Shown: positions 1-9,805 of the stretch, piece after piece
Position numbering within the stretch: position 1 is the first letter of the stretch
Layout of the letters: each line of letters opens with the position of its first letter
Assembly (NCBI GenBank): GCA_029962745.1
Contig: CM057165.1
Span: 946,093-1,010,092 of the forward strand
Direction of reading: 5' to 3'
Length of the DNA: 64,000 nucleotides
Origin: Echinometra lucunter
Taxonomy: Eukaryota; Echinodermata; Echinoidea; Camarodonta; Echinometridae
Program-made: the position numbers and the translations under genes
Notes under the pieces: model-generated
What the model was told of the DNA's origin: nothing
Seen by the model: the letters and a program-made list of their open reading frames with translations, nothing else
Databases searched by the model: none

Positions 1-560
1 TTAAATGAAAACGAAACTAATAAATGCTTTAAAAAAAAATGAGTTCTATTTTTTTTTGTATTAGAAATCCTCCCCTCATGTCAATTTAACTCTCCATCTC
101 GTGAAACCACATTTCCTTTGAAAATTTTCAGTATTCAGAAAACCGGACAGTAGAAAACCAGAAACTTTCATTACTTGGTAATGATGGTTGTTCTTGAGAA
201 TAAAAAGTTCCGCGAATTTCAAAAATTCCCGTGCAGTTGCGAATCAGTGAGTCAGTCATTTAGGATCATTAAAAAGTTGCGAATCTTTACCACTCGCCAA
301 AAGATACTCACACATTTATAAATATTCATTTATAATTGTATCTTCAGCGAAATTCTGTTTGAATGTAGGAAATGATCATGATGAATTGTATTAAAGTTTA
401 TCTAATGCTTTCTCCCAATACATTTGCAATGAAAACGAAACTATGTATACAGTCAAGTTGTGGTCGAAAACTCGAAAAATCGATACAATTGACAATAACT
501 GGAACAGAAACAAAGGCAATGAACCATTTCAGTCTCTACTTATTTGCCAAGGGAAAACAA
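1..560. other. AT-rich non-coding stretch
   Basis: No supported gene or repeat. On the minus strand there is a pyrimidine tract followed by CAG near 500 and an open frame of about 35 codons after it. It is AT-rich, lacks a good donor or a recognisable motif, and cannot be tied to the signal-peptide exon at 901-987. Confidence 0.4.
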
Positions 561-574
561 GAGAGAAAGTAAAA

Positions 575-660
575 GGAATAGGGAGAGAGAGAGAGAGAGG
601 GGGGGGGGGAGAGAAAGTGAAAGAGAAAGAGAAAGAGAAAAGGAGAGAAGAGAAGGGGAA
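575..660. repeat. (GA)n / poly-G compound microsatellite
   Basis: A purine-only tract: GA dinucleotides run into an 11-base G run (599-609) and then into interrupted GAAA/GAGAAA repeats. The open frames that cross it on both strands are low-complexity artefacts. Confidence 0.9.
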
Positions 661-900
661 TACAAAAGACAAACACTGTTTGGTTTGCCTTATATACGGA
701 GTAGAAAAAGGAAAACAAATCAACATGCAGACTAAAAACGATTATGATTACCGGTGCATTCGATGTTTGTGGTAAAACTGTACATGCAAGCTCGGACATG
801 TCAATCAATTATCTTTTGGTTTGCAGGTTAAAGACCGAGGCCTATGCAGGATTCGATAAGTGTTTAAACTTTTATACAAAACAATTTGATTATATCTTAC

Positions 901-987
901 CTCAGCCTCATAAGCATGTGTTACGCAGCTCCAACCACAGGCTAGAAGAATCCCTCCCAAGAAATGTTTCAAAAGCAGGGGCGCCAT
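901..987 (-). CDS. Signal-peptide first exon of an incomplete secreted or membrane protein gene
   Basis: A 29-codon reading frame starts at ATG (987-985) and ends exactly at a consensus splice donor, GCTGAG|GTAAGATA, with the intron beginning at 900. The peptide begins MAPLLLKHFLGG, continues ILLACGWSCVTHA and ends YEAE. That is a short basic/hydrophobic leader with a plausible signal-peptidase site after THA. The exon is phase 0. It is clearly richer in GC than its flanks. No following exon could be recognised between 1 and 900, so the rest of the gene probably lies outside the window. The product cannot be named from the leader alone. The alternative is a chance frame, made less likely by the coincidence of ATG, leader and donor. 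Confidence 0.5.
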
Positions 988-1741
988 CACGAGCAATTCT
1001 TTCAGGAAAGTTGAACTTGAGGTATTCTTGACAATATTTCAGATACAAATGTTGATGTAACGATATCGATGAATGTATTTATTTCTGTAGGTCCATTTAT
1101 CATCGATGAATTTATAACTTCGTTTAATTAGACTGTTTCTCTCAATAACGCTGTCCCATCTCTGAGATAAAGCGATAGATGATCACCCGACTCCTTAAAC
1201 TTTGTGGTGTTAGTCTTTCTATTTTTGCTTCATATTTTATGCTGCCAATTAATTCACTCAAATCTATGAAAAAATCGGAAGTTCAGGTCTTATTTTTCCC
1301 CAAGGGATTGAATTTAAAGCTGTCTTTCGCACCTATGTCAAATGATCACTGCAAAGCCGTATTTATCCAAACTAAGACGAGATCGCTAAAAGCTACGAAA
1401 ACTGCACGTATAATGAATCCTGAGGTCACGTAATGTTTCACATGTCTAGTGTGATTACAATCCTTGTCCTTGAGATAGCATTCTCATTGATATTGCTCAG
1501 TCATTCACAAATAATGGACACAAAACAGATGCGAGGAAGAACAAGTTGGAAATCATCAATTTATAATATATGGCATCAAAATAACTTCAGTGTGGTCAGG
1601 ATATGCCCTTATTGATTGTCTGAAGTGCAGTTCTTTCCCCCAAAACGGAGCGAATTTCACACCAGTGTATTATACTCTGCTCTGAGTAGAACAAATAAAA
1701 ACAGTGATGTTACATTAGGATGACTAACTTCCTTTTGTTAG
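988..1741. other. AT-rich stretch between exon candidates
   Basis: No gene seen. A TTTATT at about 1078, which is AATAAA on the minus strand, could serve a minus-strand transcript ending here, but it is about 780 bases from the nearest candidate stop codon and may be chance. Confidence 0.3.
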
Positions 1742-2000
1742 ACCGGTCTTGAGTCTGTCCTGGCGAAGAGTTCTTGGTCCGTCGTCTGTTTTGTCCAGTC
1801 ATCACGTTTTCTGCTCGAAGGTGAGCGCGCTGGTCCACTCAACCGTGACGAAAATTCTAGCCTTGGAATAGAGCCCCGTTCGTACCAGTAGGTCTAAACA
1901 CCGATCTTATTATCATCCTATCCGGATCAACGGGCCCTGCTTCATGGGGGCATTCATTAGGTCCAGCCTCGTATGCCTTGAGATACTGAGATCCACACTG
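1742..2000. other. GC-rich possible exon island, strand uncertain
   Basis: About 260 bases are visibly richer in GC and CpG than the surroundings and carry coding-like signals on both strands. On the plus strand a pyrimidine-rich acceptor (CTTCCTTTTGTTAG) precedes 1742 and a good donor (CGAAG|GTGAGC) follows 1820, with two open frames between. On the minus strand an acceptor-like CAGCAG near 2001 opens a 47-codon frame (2000-1857) containing the segments QYLKAYEAGPNECPHEAG and DRMIIRSVFRPTGTNGALF before a TAG. The same frame reopens after a second stop and ends in a basic tail. This could be a plus internal exon, a minus terminal exon, or a decayed copy of a gene. I recognise no family. Confidence 0.3.
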
Positions 2001-2444
2001 CTGCAATCTTTGGATGAAAACAAATGCTCGTTTTGATTAATGTTTGATGTCGCTGATTTTGTTGATGTGCTCATGTTTGTGATTTTTTAGATGCCTTTGT
2101 CATCCTTAAACGAGCACATTGTGCCTGTCTTTGATAGTCTATAGCAAAGTCTGTAAAACTGTGTTTTTTAAAATGATATATATCGTGACTGACATTTCAA
2201 TGAGCCCTTGAATCGGCTTATTTATCCTTGTTATGTCTGTAACGTTTTTAGAGAACATTTAGCAAAACCAGTCATGCGATCTACAAAGTACATTATAAGG
2301 TCGGATAAGGCTTGAAATATTTTGTCGACAGCCTCTTTTTTGTGATGACAGTATTTTCATCATGTGTTCTCTCGACGTGATGTTGTGTTGTTTTCTCTGC
2401 CCTTTTTCTTTTCTCTCCTCAGTATTTCGTCGACACTGAGACCA

Positions 2445-2591
2445 GGGCCCCGTTTCATAAAACTTGTTATCAATGTCAAGGTGCAATAACTGCTATAAGC
2501 TACTGAAATGCTTGCATCTCTTTGGCTGAGAGCAAATTTGTCATATAAATGTGGCAGTTGTTACTGATAACAAGTTTTATGAAACGGGGTC
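2445..2591. mobile_element. Short hairpin MITE, GGRCCCCGTTTCAT ends
   Basis: The left end GGGCCCCGTTTCATAAAACT and the following TTGTTATCA reappear inverted at the right end (TGATAACAAGTTTTATGAAACGGGGTCC), with about 28 bases matching and one mismatch. The 147-bp element has no coding capacity. The GTTTCAT(A)AA type of terminus is shared with the elements at 6768 and 44705. Confidence 0.8.
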
Positions 2592-4972
2592 CAGATTGAA
2601 GAAGTTGGAGAAAGGATGAGGATGAGGATGAGGTATATTACAGGGACATTTGCATCATTAACTGTTACCCCCAAAACAGAATTTAAAAAATCATCGTGAT
2701 TTTGTAAAAGTAACAGAGTTATAGCAGGATATGAAATTGATCTGTATGAAGTAATGCTACCATCAATGTAATTTAGTAGAAATGTATTTTCTTCCACTTT
2801 TACTTTGCTTTGTAATGGTAACATTATGTGATCACCTAATCAGAATCTAAAACGTTATGTTGAAAGATATTTGAGATTGGTTGAAATTTAAGATTAACGT
2901 TTTAATATAAACGAACTTGCAAGGTCTTTAATGGCGACTACAGGCATCTATGAACATTATCTCCGCATGATCTATATTTGACCAATCAATTACCATAACA
3001 AAGGCTAACTGACCAACCTATTACCATAACAAAGGGTCAGTGATCGTAGAGGTCTCCATTGCTTATTTTCCCTGCATTTCCAACAAAAGGGACCTGGTGA
3101 TGTCGGGTCTAGCTAAATGGTAATTATTTATCGTCTATTTTTTTTCTGCTGGTAGGTTTTTTTTCTTCGTTTGTTCCCAGCTATATATATGGATAGGTGA
3201 CTAATCGATTATGACCTTGTTCGACAGGTAACAAGCAAACGTAAAGTCACGACTGAATCGATTCGTACTCGTTTCTTCTTCAAAGTTGAACTCTTGTCAT
3301 AGGGTTGCATTGGGAAAGAAACTGTCCATGATATGAGGTAGATTTCTGTAGTGCATAATATTATTGTTCATTGTGTATTGTAGGGTTTCAAAATCATCAA
3401 CACGATAACGAATTCTATTATAGGATGTTTAATGGTCTTCCCAATCTGTGTCCAAACTTGTGCTGTATTTCATTCTTTTAAGAAACAATGTAATTCTCAA
3501 AGATTTAACTTAGAACGTTTTAAACTTTAAATTAAAATTAATTTATTTTATTAACCTTAATTTAACCTTAATTTGATCTTGCCGACACCTTTTCTTTGTG
3601 CATTTAAAACATGATCACATTGAAGCCGATACTTGTTTCCGTCTTATTCTATCCTTTTGTATTTGTATTTTTTGTTTCGATACTTCCTGTAATATTTTGG
3701 CATTCTTTCATTGTCTTAAATTGTATTTATGTCACACAAGGCTCTCTTGTTTTTTATGTACTGAAGTGACTATCCTGTGTAAAGAAAAAAGAACTAATTA
3801 TTGTCATCAGCAGTTTCTATGTATTGAAGAGAATACCCTGTGTAAAGAAAAGAGAATTAATAAATTATTGTCGTCATATCTTCGGCATCCCCAACACAAT
3901 CTCCGCTTTTCCGCCTTCTTTGTATGCTTTATAAACAATTTCTTATTGTTAACAAATATCAGCCAAACCAATAAGTTAAACTGGGCCTTGATGGAAGTAG
4001 CATGCGGCAGCAACATGCGCGCACAGGTGGGTTATATGGGACTTCACTCATGTGATATGAAATGTGAAATTAAAATTGGTCTTTAGTTTCAATGTATGTG
4101 GATGCTTTTGGCATGTTTAATGAAGAGCAATTCTTCTAACACAGCTATCCTCTGCTATTCTATACAAGAAAAAAAAAGTGGGAAGACGATACAGAATGAG
4201 AAAGTTTGAGAGTGCCATTTCACCTTTATTATCTTAACAAAACACTGGGTAAGGGTTTGGTAAATGGATACAAGGATAACTTAAGATGAAACGTCTGTGG
4301 ACTCGCGTTGAAGAAATCATTTCATCAGTGCAGGCAAAATTTTTTTTTTTTTTAAATAAATAAATAAAAATAAAAATCCACCTGTGTGGATACCGAGTTT
4401 GCATTTTTTCATTTCCCTACACCTTCACGCTCTTCCTGTATTTCTTATGATAATTTTGACGTTAAAACCACTGACAGAGTACTGTTTTAAACGGGGGGGG
4501 GGGGGTAAACTATTTCCCCTTCCCTTCTCTTTATGTTTTTTCCTATCCTATCGGAGGGGTGAGGAACATGCCCCCATTGCAAAGTCATGTGATGAATTTT
4601 CTTCATGTAATGATGAAAAATAAGACAAGAAAAAGGGGAAGGTCAGCCCGTCGGGGACCCTAAACACGTGACTTGTTTAACACGTGTACACTTCCTTACT
4701 ATATATTCCTTACTTTTCTTATAATAGATCACTCACAAAACATTCCACGGGATGGAAAAAAAAAATAGTTAAGAAGACATTCTGAGTCTATACATCATGA
4801 AAAGTAAGGACAAAAAAGCTATAGTAGACTGTGCGAAAATCTTTCAGAGGATGAGTTCAAGAACTGAAATTCCCTTCTTTTTTTTAGAATTTCAGGCGAA
4901 ATTTAATTATTGATATTGTCGGCATCGATGAAATAAAGCGCGATAATGGTCTTAGGTTAAAATAGAGAACCC
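2592..4972. other. AT-rich stretch with simple-sequence tracts
   Basis: No supported gene. A 162-codon open frame at 3598-4086 starts at GTG, is AT-rich and crosses a local tandem duplication, so I do not treat it as coding. A poly-T/A-rich tract lies at 4339-4376 and a G run of about 13 lies near 4493-4506. Confidence 0.4.
3752..3877. repeat. 63-bp tandem duplication
   Basis: Two adjacent diverged copies share ATGTAYTGAAG, then CCTGTGTAAAGAAAA, then ATTATTGTCRTCA, at a spacing of 63 bases (anchors at 3756 and 3819). Confidence 0.6.
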
Positions 4973-5243
4973 CAGGGGCGGCGCCAGGGTATTTTGATGC
5001 GGGGGGGGGGGGCAAAGATGACTCATGGGTGAGTTTATTTACGTTTTAATCCAAATTTTAAATCCAAATTGAAAAATAGGGATATTATTATAGCTGCCTC
5101 ACCCAGCCTTCTCTAATTTCCCCATACTCTTCTTTCCTCCTCCTCCTCCTCATTTTTCTTCCTTTTCTCCTCTTTTTGTTTGTTGATCACTTGAAAATTA
5201 ATGGGATGGCAGTCGCCCCCTGCCCCCTATAGCGTCGCCCCTG
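4973..5243 (+). mobile_element. hAT-like MITE, family copy 1, 8-bp target duplication
   Basis: The element begins CAGGGGCGGCGCC and ends TAGCGTCGCCCCTG. It is flanked by perfect 8-bp direct repeats GAGAACCC (4965-4972 and 5244-5251). CAGGGGCG ends with 8-bp duplications are the hallmark of hAT transposons. The 271-bp body holds a poly-G run, a pyrimidine-rich stretch and no transposase. It is homologous to copies at 11237 and 35318. Confidence 0.9.
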
Positions 5244-5484
5244 GAGAACCCAAAGGCTCGGTCACCTATGAGCAGGGAAACGGGTGTTTGTTTGTTTTGT
5301 TTTTTTTTAAATTTCTGACTTAAGTATTGAATTGCATACCGGCCCAGGCTGTTTTCCTCTACATACTAACGGGCTTTAAGGGTGAGATTTAGTGTATGTT
5401 TCAGGCGGTTTCCATCAGTGGTTCGTGCCAGATAGCGCAACAGAGCTTTCGTCTTATTATACAATCCCATGGAAATTGACTGTG

Positions 5485-5796
5485 TATCTTTAATGGTATC
5501 AAATCAATGTCTCTTCGGGCTTGAAGGTTAAAATTGATTTGCTGATTACGCATGTGATAACATGGTATGTAAGAGCATTGAAAATGGTCTTAACTTGTGT
5601 CTTCTACCATGTGTACTGTTTAGATATCACATAGAACTTTAATGGCTTAAAATCAATTTCTCTATAAATAACTGTGGGTGTGAAGGTGAACGTTGATTAT
5701 TTTTGCTTAATATAACATTTCTATGTTAGAGCATTGAAAATGGTCGTAGCTCGTGCCTTCTACCGTTTAGAAGTCGCCTTGATTCTTAATATCCAC
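5485..5796. repeat. Diverged tandem duplication, about 156 bp
   Basis: Two adjacent copies share TTTAATGG, AAATCAAT, TGAAGGT and an almost identical block AGAGCATTGAAAATGGTC at 5572 and 5728. This gives a period of 156 bases with considerable divergence elsewhere. Confidence 0.65.
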
Positions 5797-6767
5797 TTAA
5801 AATAATTATTTCCCCACAGCAACCTCGAGAGAAAATCGAATCAGACACGCAACAGCATTTACAATACCACTTCAATTATTTTTTCCCCACAAAGTAAAAT
5901 ATCTGTCCTAAACATGATAAAATTGCTGTGCATTTTCAGTAAATTCATGAAAAGCGGGCTCTCTTTTAAGCTCTCTTGGTCTTTTAGGCACATTTAAAGT
6001 AGTAGCAAAGGCGACGGCTGCTTATTTAGAAATGAAAAATGTTACGCAAGTTTACATTGCTATCTGATCCTTTGCTTTCTGCATATAAAAGCCTGGTTTC
6101 TTCTAGTAAACGATTCCTTTATTCCGCTTGGTCTATATTCTTTTCTTTAAAATAGGGGCCCGTCAGTCTCAGATATAAGCTGAAGCTGCTCATGCAGAAA
6201 AGTTATAACTATTTTCTGTTATGAATCTTAACCCGGTGACTCGTGAATTCTGTCATTCCCATAGGCTGAGTACATGGGTCACCCGGTTCCAGTAGATAAT
6301 AAGGGGTTAAGCTCTGCTTTATCAGCATGTCGAGTGGAGCAGTCCATGGAGGTGTTATAAAGGAACTGTAAATAACGTGATACACATAACCGATAATGCA
6401 TCTCATTCGCTTCAATGAAAAATCAGTGTAACGTAGAGGTCTATTTACCAAGTTAAGATAGCTTTGTTGTTAAGTCGCATCATATGTCATCTAATCGGCT
6501 TAATTTAGTATGAGATTGAGTAAGACATGGTTGATTGAGTGAGTGGACTGCAGTGCACCAATTTTAATTTTGCTTTTGACTCTTCCTACTTCTACCACAA
6601 CTGTAATTCATAACTGTTACAAACAGTAGTCGACTGTCCTTTTAATTGTTATAGAGATTTAATTATATTTTCCTTCAAATCTGCAAACCATGTGAGAATC
6701 CGAACCCATGGTTGATTTTCGTTCGTAAAAGTTTCGTGCTTGGTACTCCCTGTCTACTTATTCCTGG
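5797..6767. other. AT-rich stretch, nothing recognised
   Basis: No splice-bounded exon, RNA gene or repeat could be supported here. Short open frames on both strands are not bounded by convincing splice sites. Confidence 0.4.
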
Positions 6768-6932
6768 GGGTGTTTCATTAAGTTGTTAGTAAGTTACGAA
6801 CGACTTTACGCACGACTGGTGATACCTTCTTATGCTACATGCAAATGAATGAGAATCTGATTAGCACCCAAAAACATGTTCCAGTCGTGCGTAAAGTCGT
6901 TCGTAACTTACGAACAGCTTTATGAAACACCC
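6768..6932. mobile_element. Hairpin MITE, GGGTGTTTCAT ends
   Basis: Inverted arms of about 52 bases run GGGTGTTTCAT(T/A)AAG then GTAAGTTACGAACGACTTTA then CGCACGACTGG, with about four mismatches, around a loop of about 60 bases. The whole 165-bp element would fold into one long hairpin. It is non-coding. Confidence 0.85.
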
Positions 6933-7390
6933 TCGGTCAGTTGATCCTCTTCATGTAGAAACAGACTTACTAATCTTAAAACCTAATCTTTCTCCCCCTT
7001 TTTGCCACATATCAATCACGAAGCAGTCATGGATAAAATCTACCAAACTGTGAAAACAGAGCCAAAAGTCACGACAGAGGTCTATATAGGTTTTCCTGCC
7101 CATCTTCGGAAACTTATCATCGTAATCAACGATTTTTTCATTCAATTTCACGCGAAATTGATTGACAATTTGGATCAAAATTTAAAAAGCAAATATTATC
7201 GTTCAATTTGATTTTTTTAGCATGCGATTTACTATTGTTAGAAAACAAAAGTGCAGAAAGATCATTCAATTTCATTATCTGTGCAAACAACATTGAAATT
7301 AGTGTAAATAGCATTCCAATTCGCGCAGGACACGACGTAGGAAGAATCTTGGCATACAATTTCATGAATAAGCATACAGTTTTGACATTT

Positions 7391-7886
7391 GCGCATTTTT
7401 TTTCATCTTATGGCAATGAGTCAATGTGTGTTTCTGCTTAAATGAAAATTATGAATGTAGGAAGAACAAGATTGAGATTCATCAGTATCTAGCAGATAGT
7501 TCTTATTACACTGATTAAGAAGGTTCACCTTTTAGACGAATTCGGCGTAATGGGGGGGGGGGGGCTTCAAAAAGGGGGCGATTCAGTGGGTTATGCATTG
7601 AGTCAGGTGTGCAGAGCTGCAGATGTGTGGAGGTGTCAGTGCTTTTGTTAGGCATGCTTAAAGCCTCCCCCCCCCCCCCCCCCGTTATGCATTAGCATAA
7701 AAAACGGCACCCAAACCGAACAGGCCTAGGCATTTGTGCAATGGTTTTTTTTTATCTTATGAGTCAATGTTTCTGCTTTCATGATATTATGAATGTAGGA
7801 AGAACAACATTGTGATTCATTAGCATTTAACAGATAGCTAGTTTTCATTACACTGATAACTGTTGTCAGAGAGAAGGTTCGTCTTT
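7391..7886. repeat. Internal direct duplication flanking G/C runs
   Basis: About 150 bases at 7391-7536 recur at 7738-7886. Shared blocks are GAGTCAATGT, TTTCTGCTT, ATTATGAATGTAGGAAGAAC, ATTCATNAGYAT and AGAAGGTTC, with an offset of about 338 bases. The spacer between copies contains a poly-G run (7552-7564) and a poly-C run (7667-7684). The left copy is followed by GACGAATTCGGC (7536-7547), which recurs near the right end of the transposon (9783-9794). Confidence 0.7.
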
Positions 7887-7950
7887 TGGTATAGTTCTTA
7901 TTGAACCAGGTATCCTGGCAGCTCGAGTACGATACATGGGTATCTCTGAT

Positions 7951-7978
7951 GTCGACAGACGTCGCGACGTCTGTCGAC
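7951..7978. repeat. 28-bp perfect palindrome
   Basis: GTCGACAGACGTCG is followed directly by its exact reverse complement CGACGTCTGTCGAC, with no spacer. It contains six CpG dinucleotides and lies at the start of the readable transposase. Confidence 0.9.
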
Positions 7979-8957
7979 GCGTGCTTGGTTGAAGTATTCG
8001 AAGGAAACAACCAGGACTATCTTGAACTGGTAGAAAATCTAGGGATGAAAAAAGGTCTACGGCTCGATCTATTGTACGAACTTATGTAGAAACTGGCAGA
8101 GCTGACAAGCTTCCAAGGGGAGGGGCACATAACTCCAAAATGGACGAAGAGATGAAGAACTGTCTTCGGGATGCCCTTGAGACCAACCCATTGCTTACAC
8201 TCAGGACAAGCTTCGGGAAAGTCTTCCTCAAAAGCCAGGCGTGTCCTTGTCGACGATTGCTAGAACTCTAGGTGGGATGTCCATCACGCTAAAGCTTGCA
8301 GAGGATGTACCTGACGCTAGAAACTCACCACGGGTGATCCAACAACGAAGAGAGTATGCCGAGTGGTTCCTCGAGCACGGTATCGTCGCCAATTGTGTCT
8401 TCATTGATGAATGTGGTTATAACATTTGGACATGTCGTACTCAAGGAAGGGCACTACGAGGCGTTCCGGCAAGGAGGGTCGGGCAAAAGGGTCGCAACTG
8501 TAATGTCACGTTTGCAGTTTCTGCAGCCGCTGGTCTCGTTCATCATGAAATAACCTTCGAGACTGTCACTAGAAAAAGGTTCGAGCAATTCCTCGTTGCT
8601 ACAGCCGCAGAATGTAACGAAATGTTTCCAGATGATGAGCCAGTCATCTTGATTTATGACAACGCTAGACCGCACGTGAGAGCTGAGCTACCAGCGGATG
8701 CCACCGCTCTCATGGAAACGAAGCTCCTTCCTCCGTACTCGCCATTCTTAAATATGACTGAGATGGCACACTCTTCATTGAAGAGCGAAGTGAAGAAATG
8801 CCTGGCGCAGCATGAATGGCAAGGTCGAGTCGGAGACAGGATGGCAGCTGAGCAAGCTGGAGTCAACATGCAACAGTGGCGGTGCAACATTCTGAGAGAA
8901 GTTGCCGAGCGGTGTATAGACGGCATTACCACGATTACCCCTGCCAAGTGCACCTAG
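7951..8957 (+). pseudogene. Degenerate IS630/Tc1-type DDE transposase
   Basis: The transposase is readable in three frames in succession. About 7979-8043 gives an N-terminal segment (NNQDYLELVENLG). 8044 to about 8207 gives a helix-turn-helix-like part (STARSIVRTYVETGRADKLP). About 8208-8957 gives the catalytic part, with two frame changes between them. The last frame, from LRESLPQKPGVSLSTIARTL onward, is open for about 250 codons. It shows the DDE core: FIDECGYNIW with the first Asp, LIYDNARPH with the second, and LPPYSPFLNMTE with the final Glu, 33 residues after the second Asp by my count. The family normally has LPPYSPxLNPIE, so FLNMTE is unusual. It ends at TAG (8955-8957). The two frameshifts make an intact product unlikely, unless the catalytic domain was kept for another use. 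Confidence 0.75.
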
Positions 8958-8996
8958 TGGTTCAACCATTCCCAGACATGTATGCCTAGGGGGGGG

Positions 8997-9120
8997 GGGG
9001 TGTAACATAAAACATACAATTAATCTTACGATTGATATCAATCGCAAGTCTATGGCAAACCATGTACTAAAGAGATACAATTGATTGTAAGATTGATTGT
9101 ATATCCTTATGTTACACCCC
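8997..9120. mobile_element. Nested 124-bp MITE, GGGGTGTAACATAA ends
   Basis: The left GGGGTGTAACATAA (8997-9010) pairs with the right TTATGTTACACCCC (9107-9120). The inverted similarity extends about 20 bases further inward (ATACAATYAATCTTAC). It lies 40 bases after the transposase stop, inside the larger element. Confidence 0.7.
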
Positions 9121-9805
9121 ACAGGTGTCTGAATGGTCAAGAAATCGACGGATGAAACACACTGATGAGAGTTAGGGCAACTTAGAGCAAAAGACAGACT
9201 ATGATTTTAAAAAGATGGAAAAAAAAAGGATGAAAAAAAGAAATATGAAAAGAAACCCCCTAACAAATATGAAAATAAAGATCACAACAAAATAATCCAT
9301 GACCATATATGACAGGCATTTTATACTGAATTGTATGCAAAGATAAAGAAGAAGACCACAGAAGAAAAAAAGAATAATGAAATATAAACTGAATTTAAAA
9401 AAAGAAATCTGAACGTCAAATATACAACGACAGAAAAGAAATAAATAATGAAAGAGAATAAAAATGAAAATGAAAAAGAGATAGAGACCACTTACGTTGT
9501 TCTAATTGAATGGCTTAAGTGCGAAAGTGATTGCCTAAAGATGAAAATGAAACCGCAATTCAGCAAGGAATTTCTTCTTCCACTAAAACTTGGCGAAATT
9601 GATTGACGGGAATTCATTATCAAATTGAATCAGATAACATTTAATTTGAATGATAATTTTACTAATTTCAATGTTTAAAAAAAGGAATTAAACGCAAAAA
9701 GTGTTAAATTGAAACACCGTAAACCCGATGGACTATAAATTGCTTGATTTGAATGCTCCATCATCAAATTGAATGATGTTTTGACGAATTCGGCAGGGGA
9801 AAACC

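Larger units (their letters stand above)
7089..9805 (+). mobile_element. Tc1/mariner-IS630-like DNA transposon with TA duplication
   Basis: The ends are inverted repeats: TA|GGTTTTCC-TGCC on the left (TA at 7087-7088) and GGCAGGGGAAAACC|TA on the right (TA at 9806-9807). A TA duplication and a DDE transposase inside are typical of Tc1/mariner/IS630 elements. The subterminal 250-300 bases on each side carry many AAATTGA/TCAATTT motifs. These include GCGAAATTGATTGAC at 7152 and 9593 (direct) and ACATTGAAATTAGT at 7290 with its complement at 9661. The element also contains an internal 150-bp duplication, a nested MITE at 8997 and a frameshifted transposase, so it is probably immobile by itself. 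The length is 2,717 bp. Confidence 0.75.

Noticed and set aside
3598..4086. 162-codon open frame on the plus strand
   Set aside because: It begins at GTG, is AT-rich and Cys/Leu/Phe-heavy, spans a 63-bp tandem duplication and has no splice context. Such lengths are expected by chance a few times in six frames of 64 kb.
8775..9140. 121-codon minus-strand frame opposite the transposase
   Set aside because: It is a shadow of the transposase and the nested MITE.
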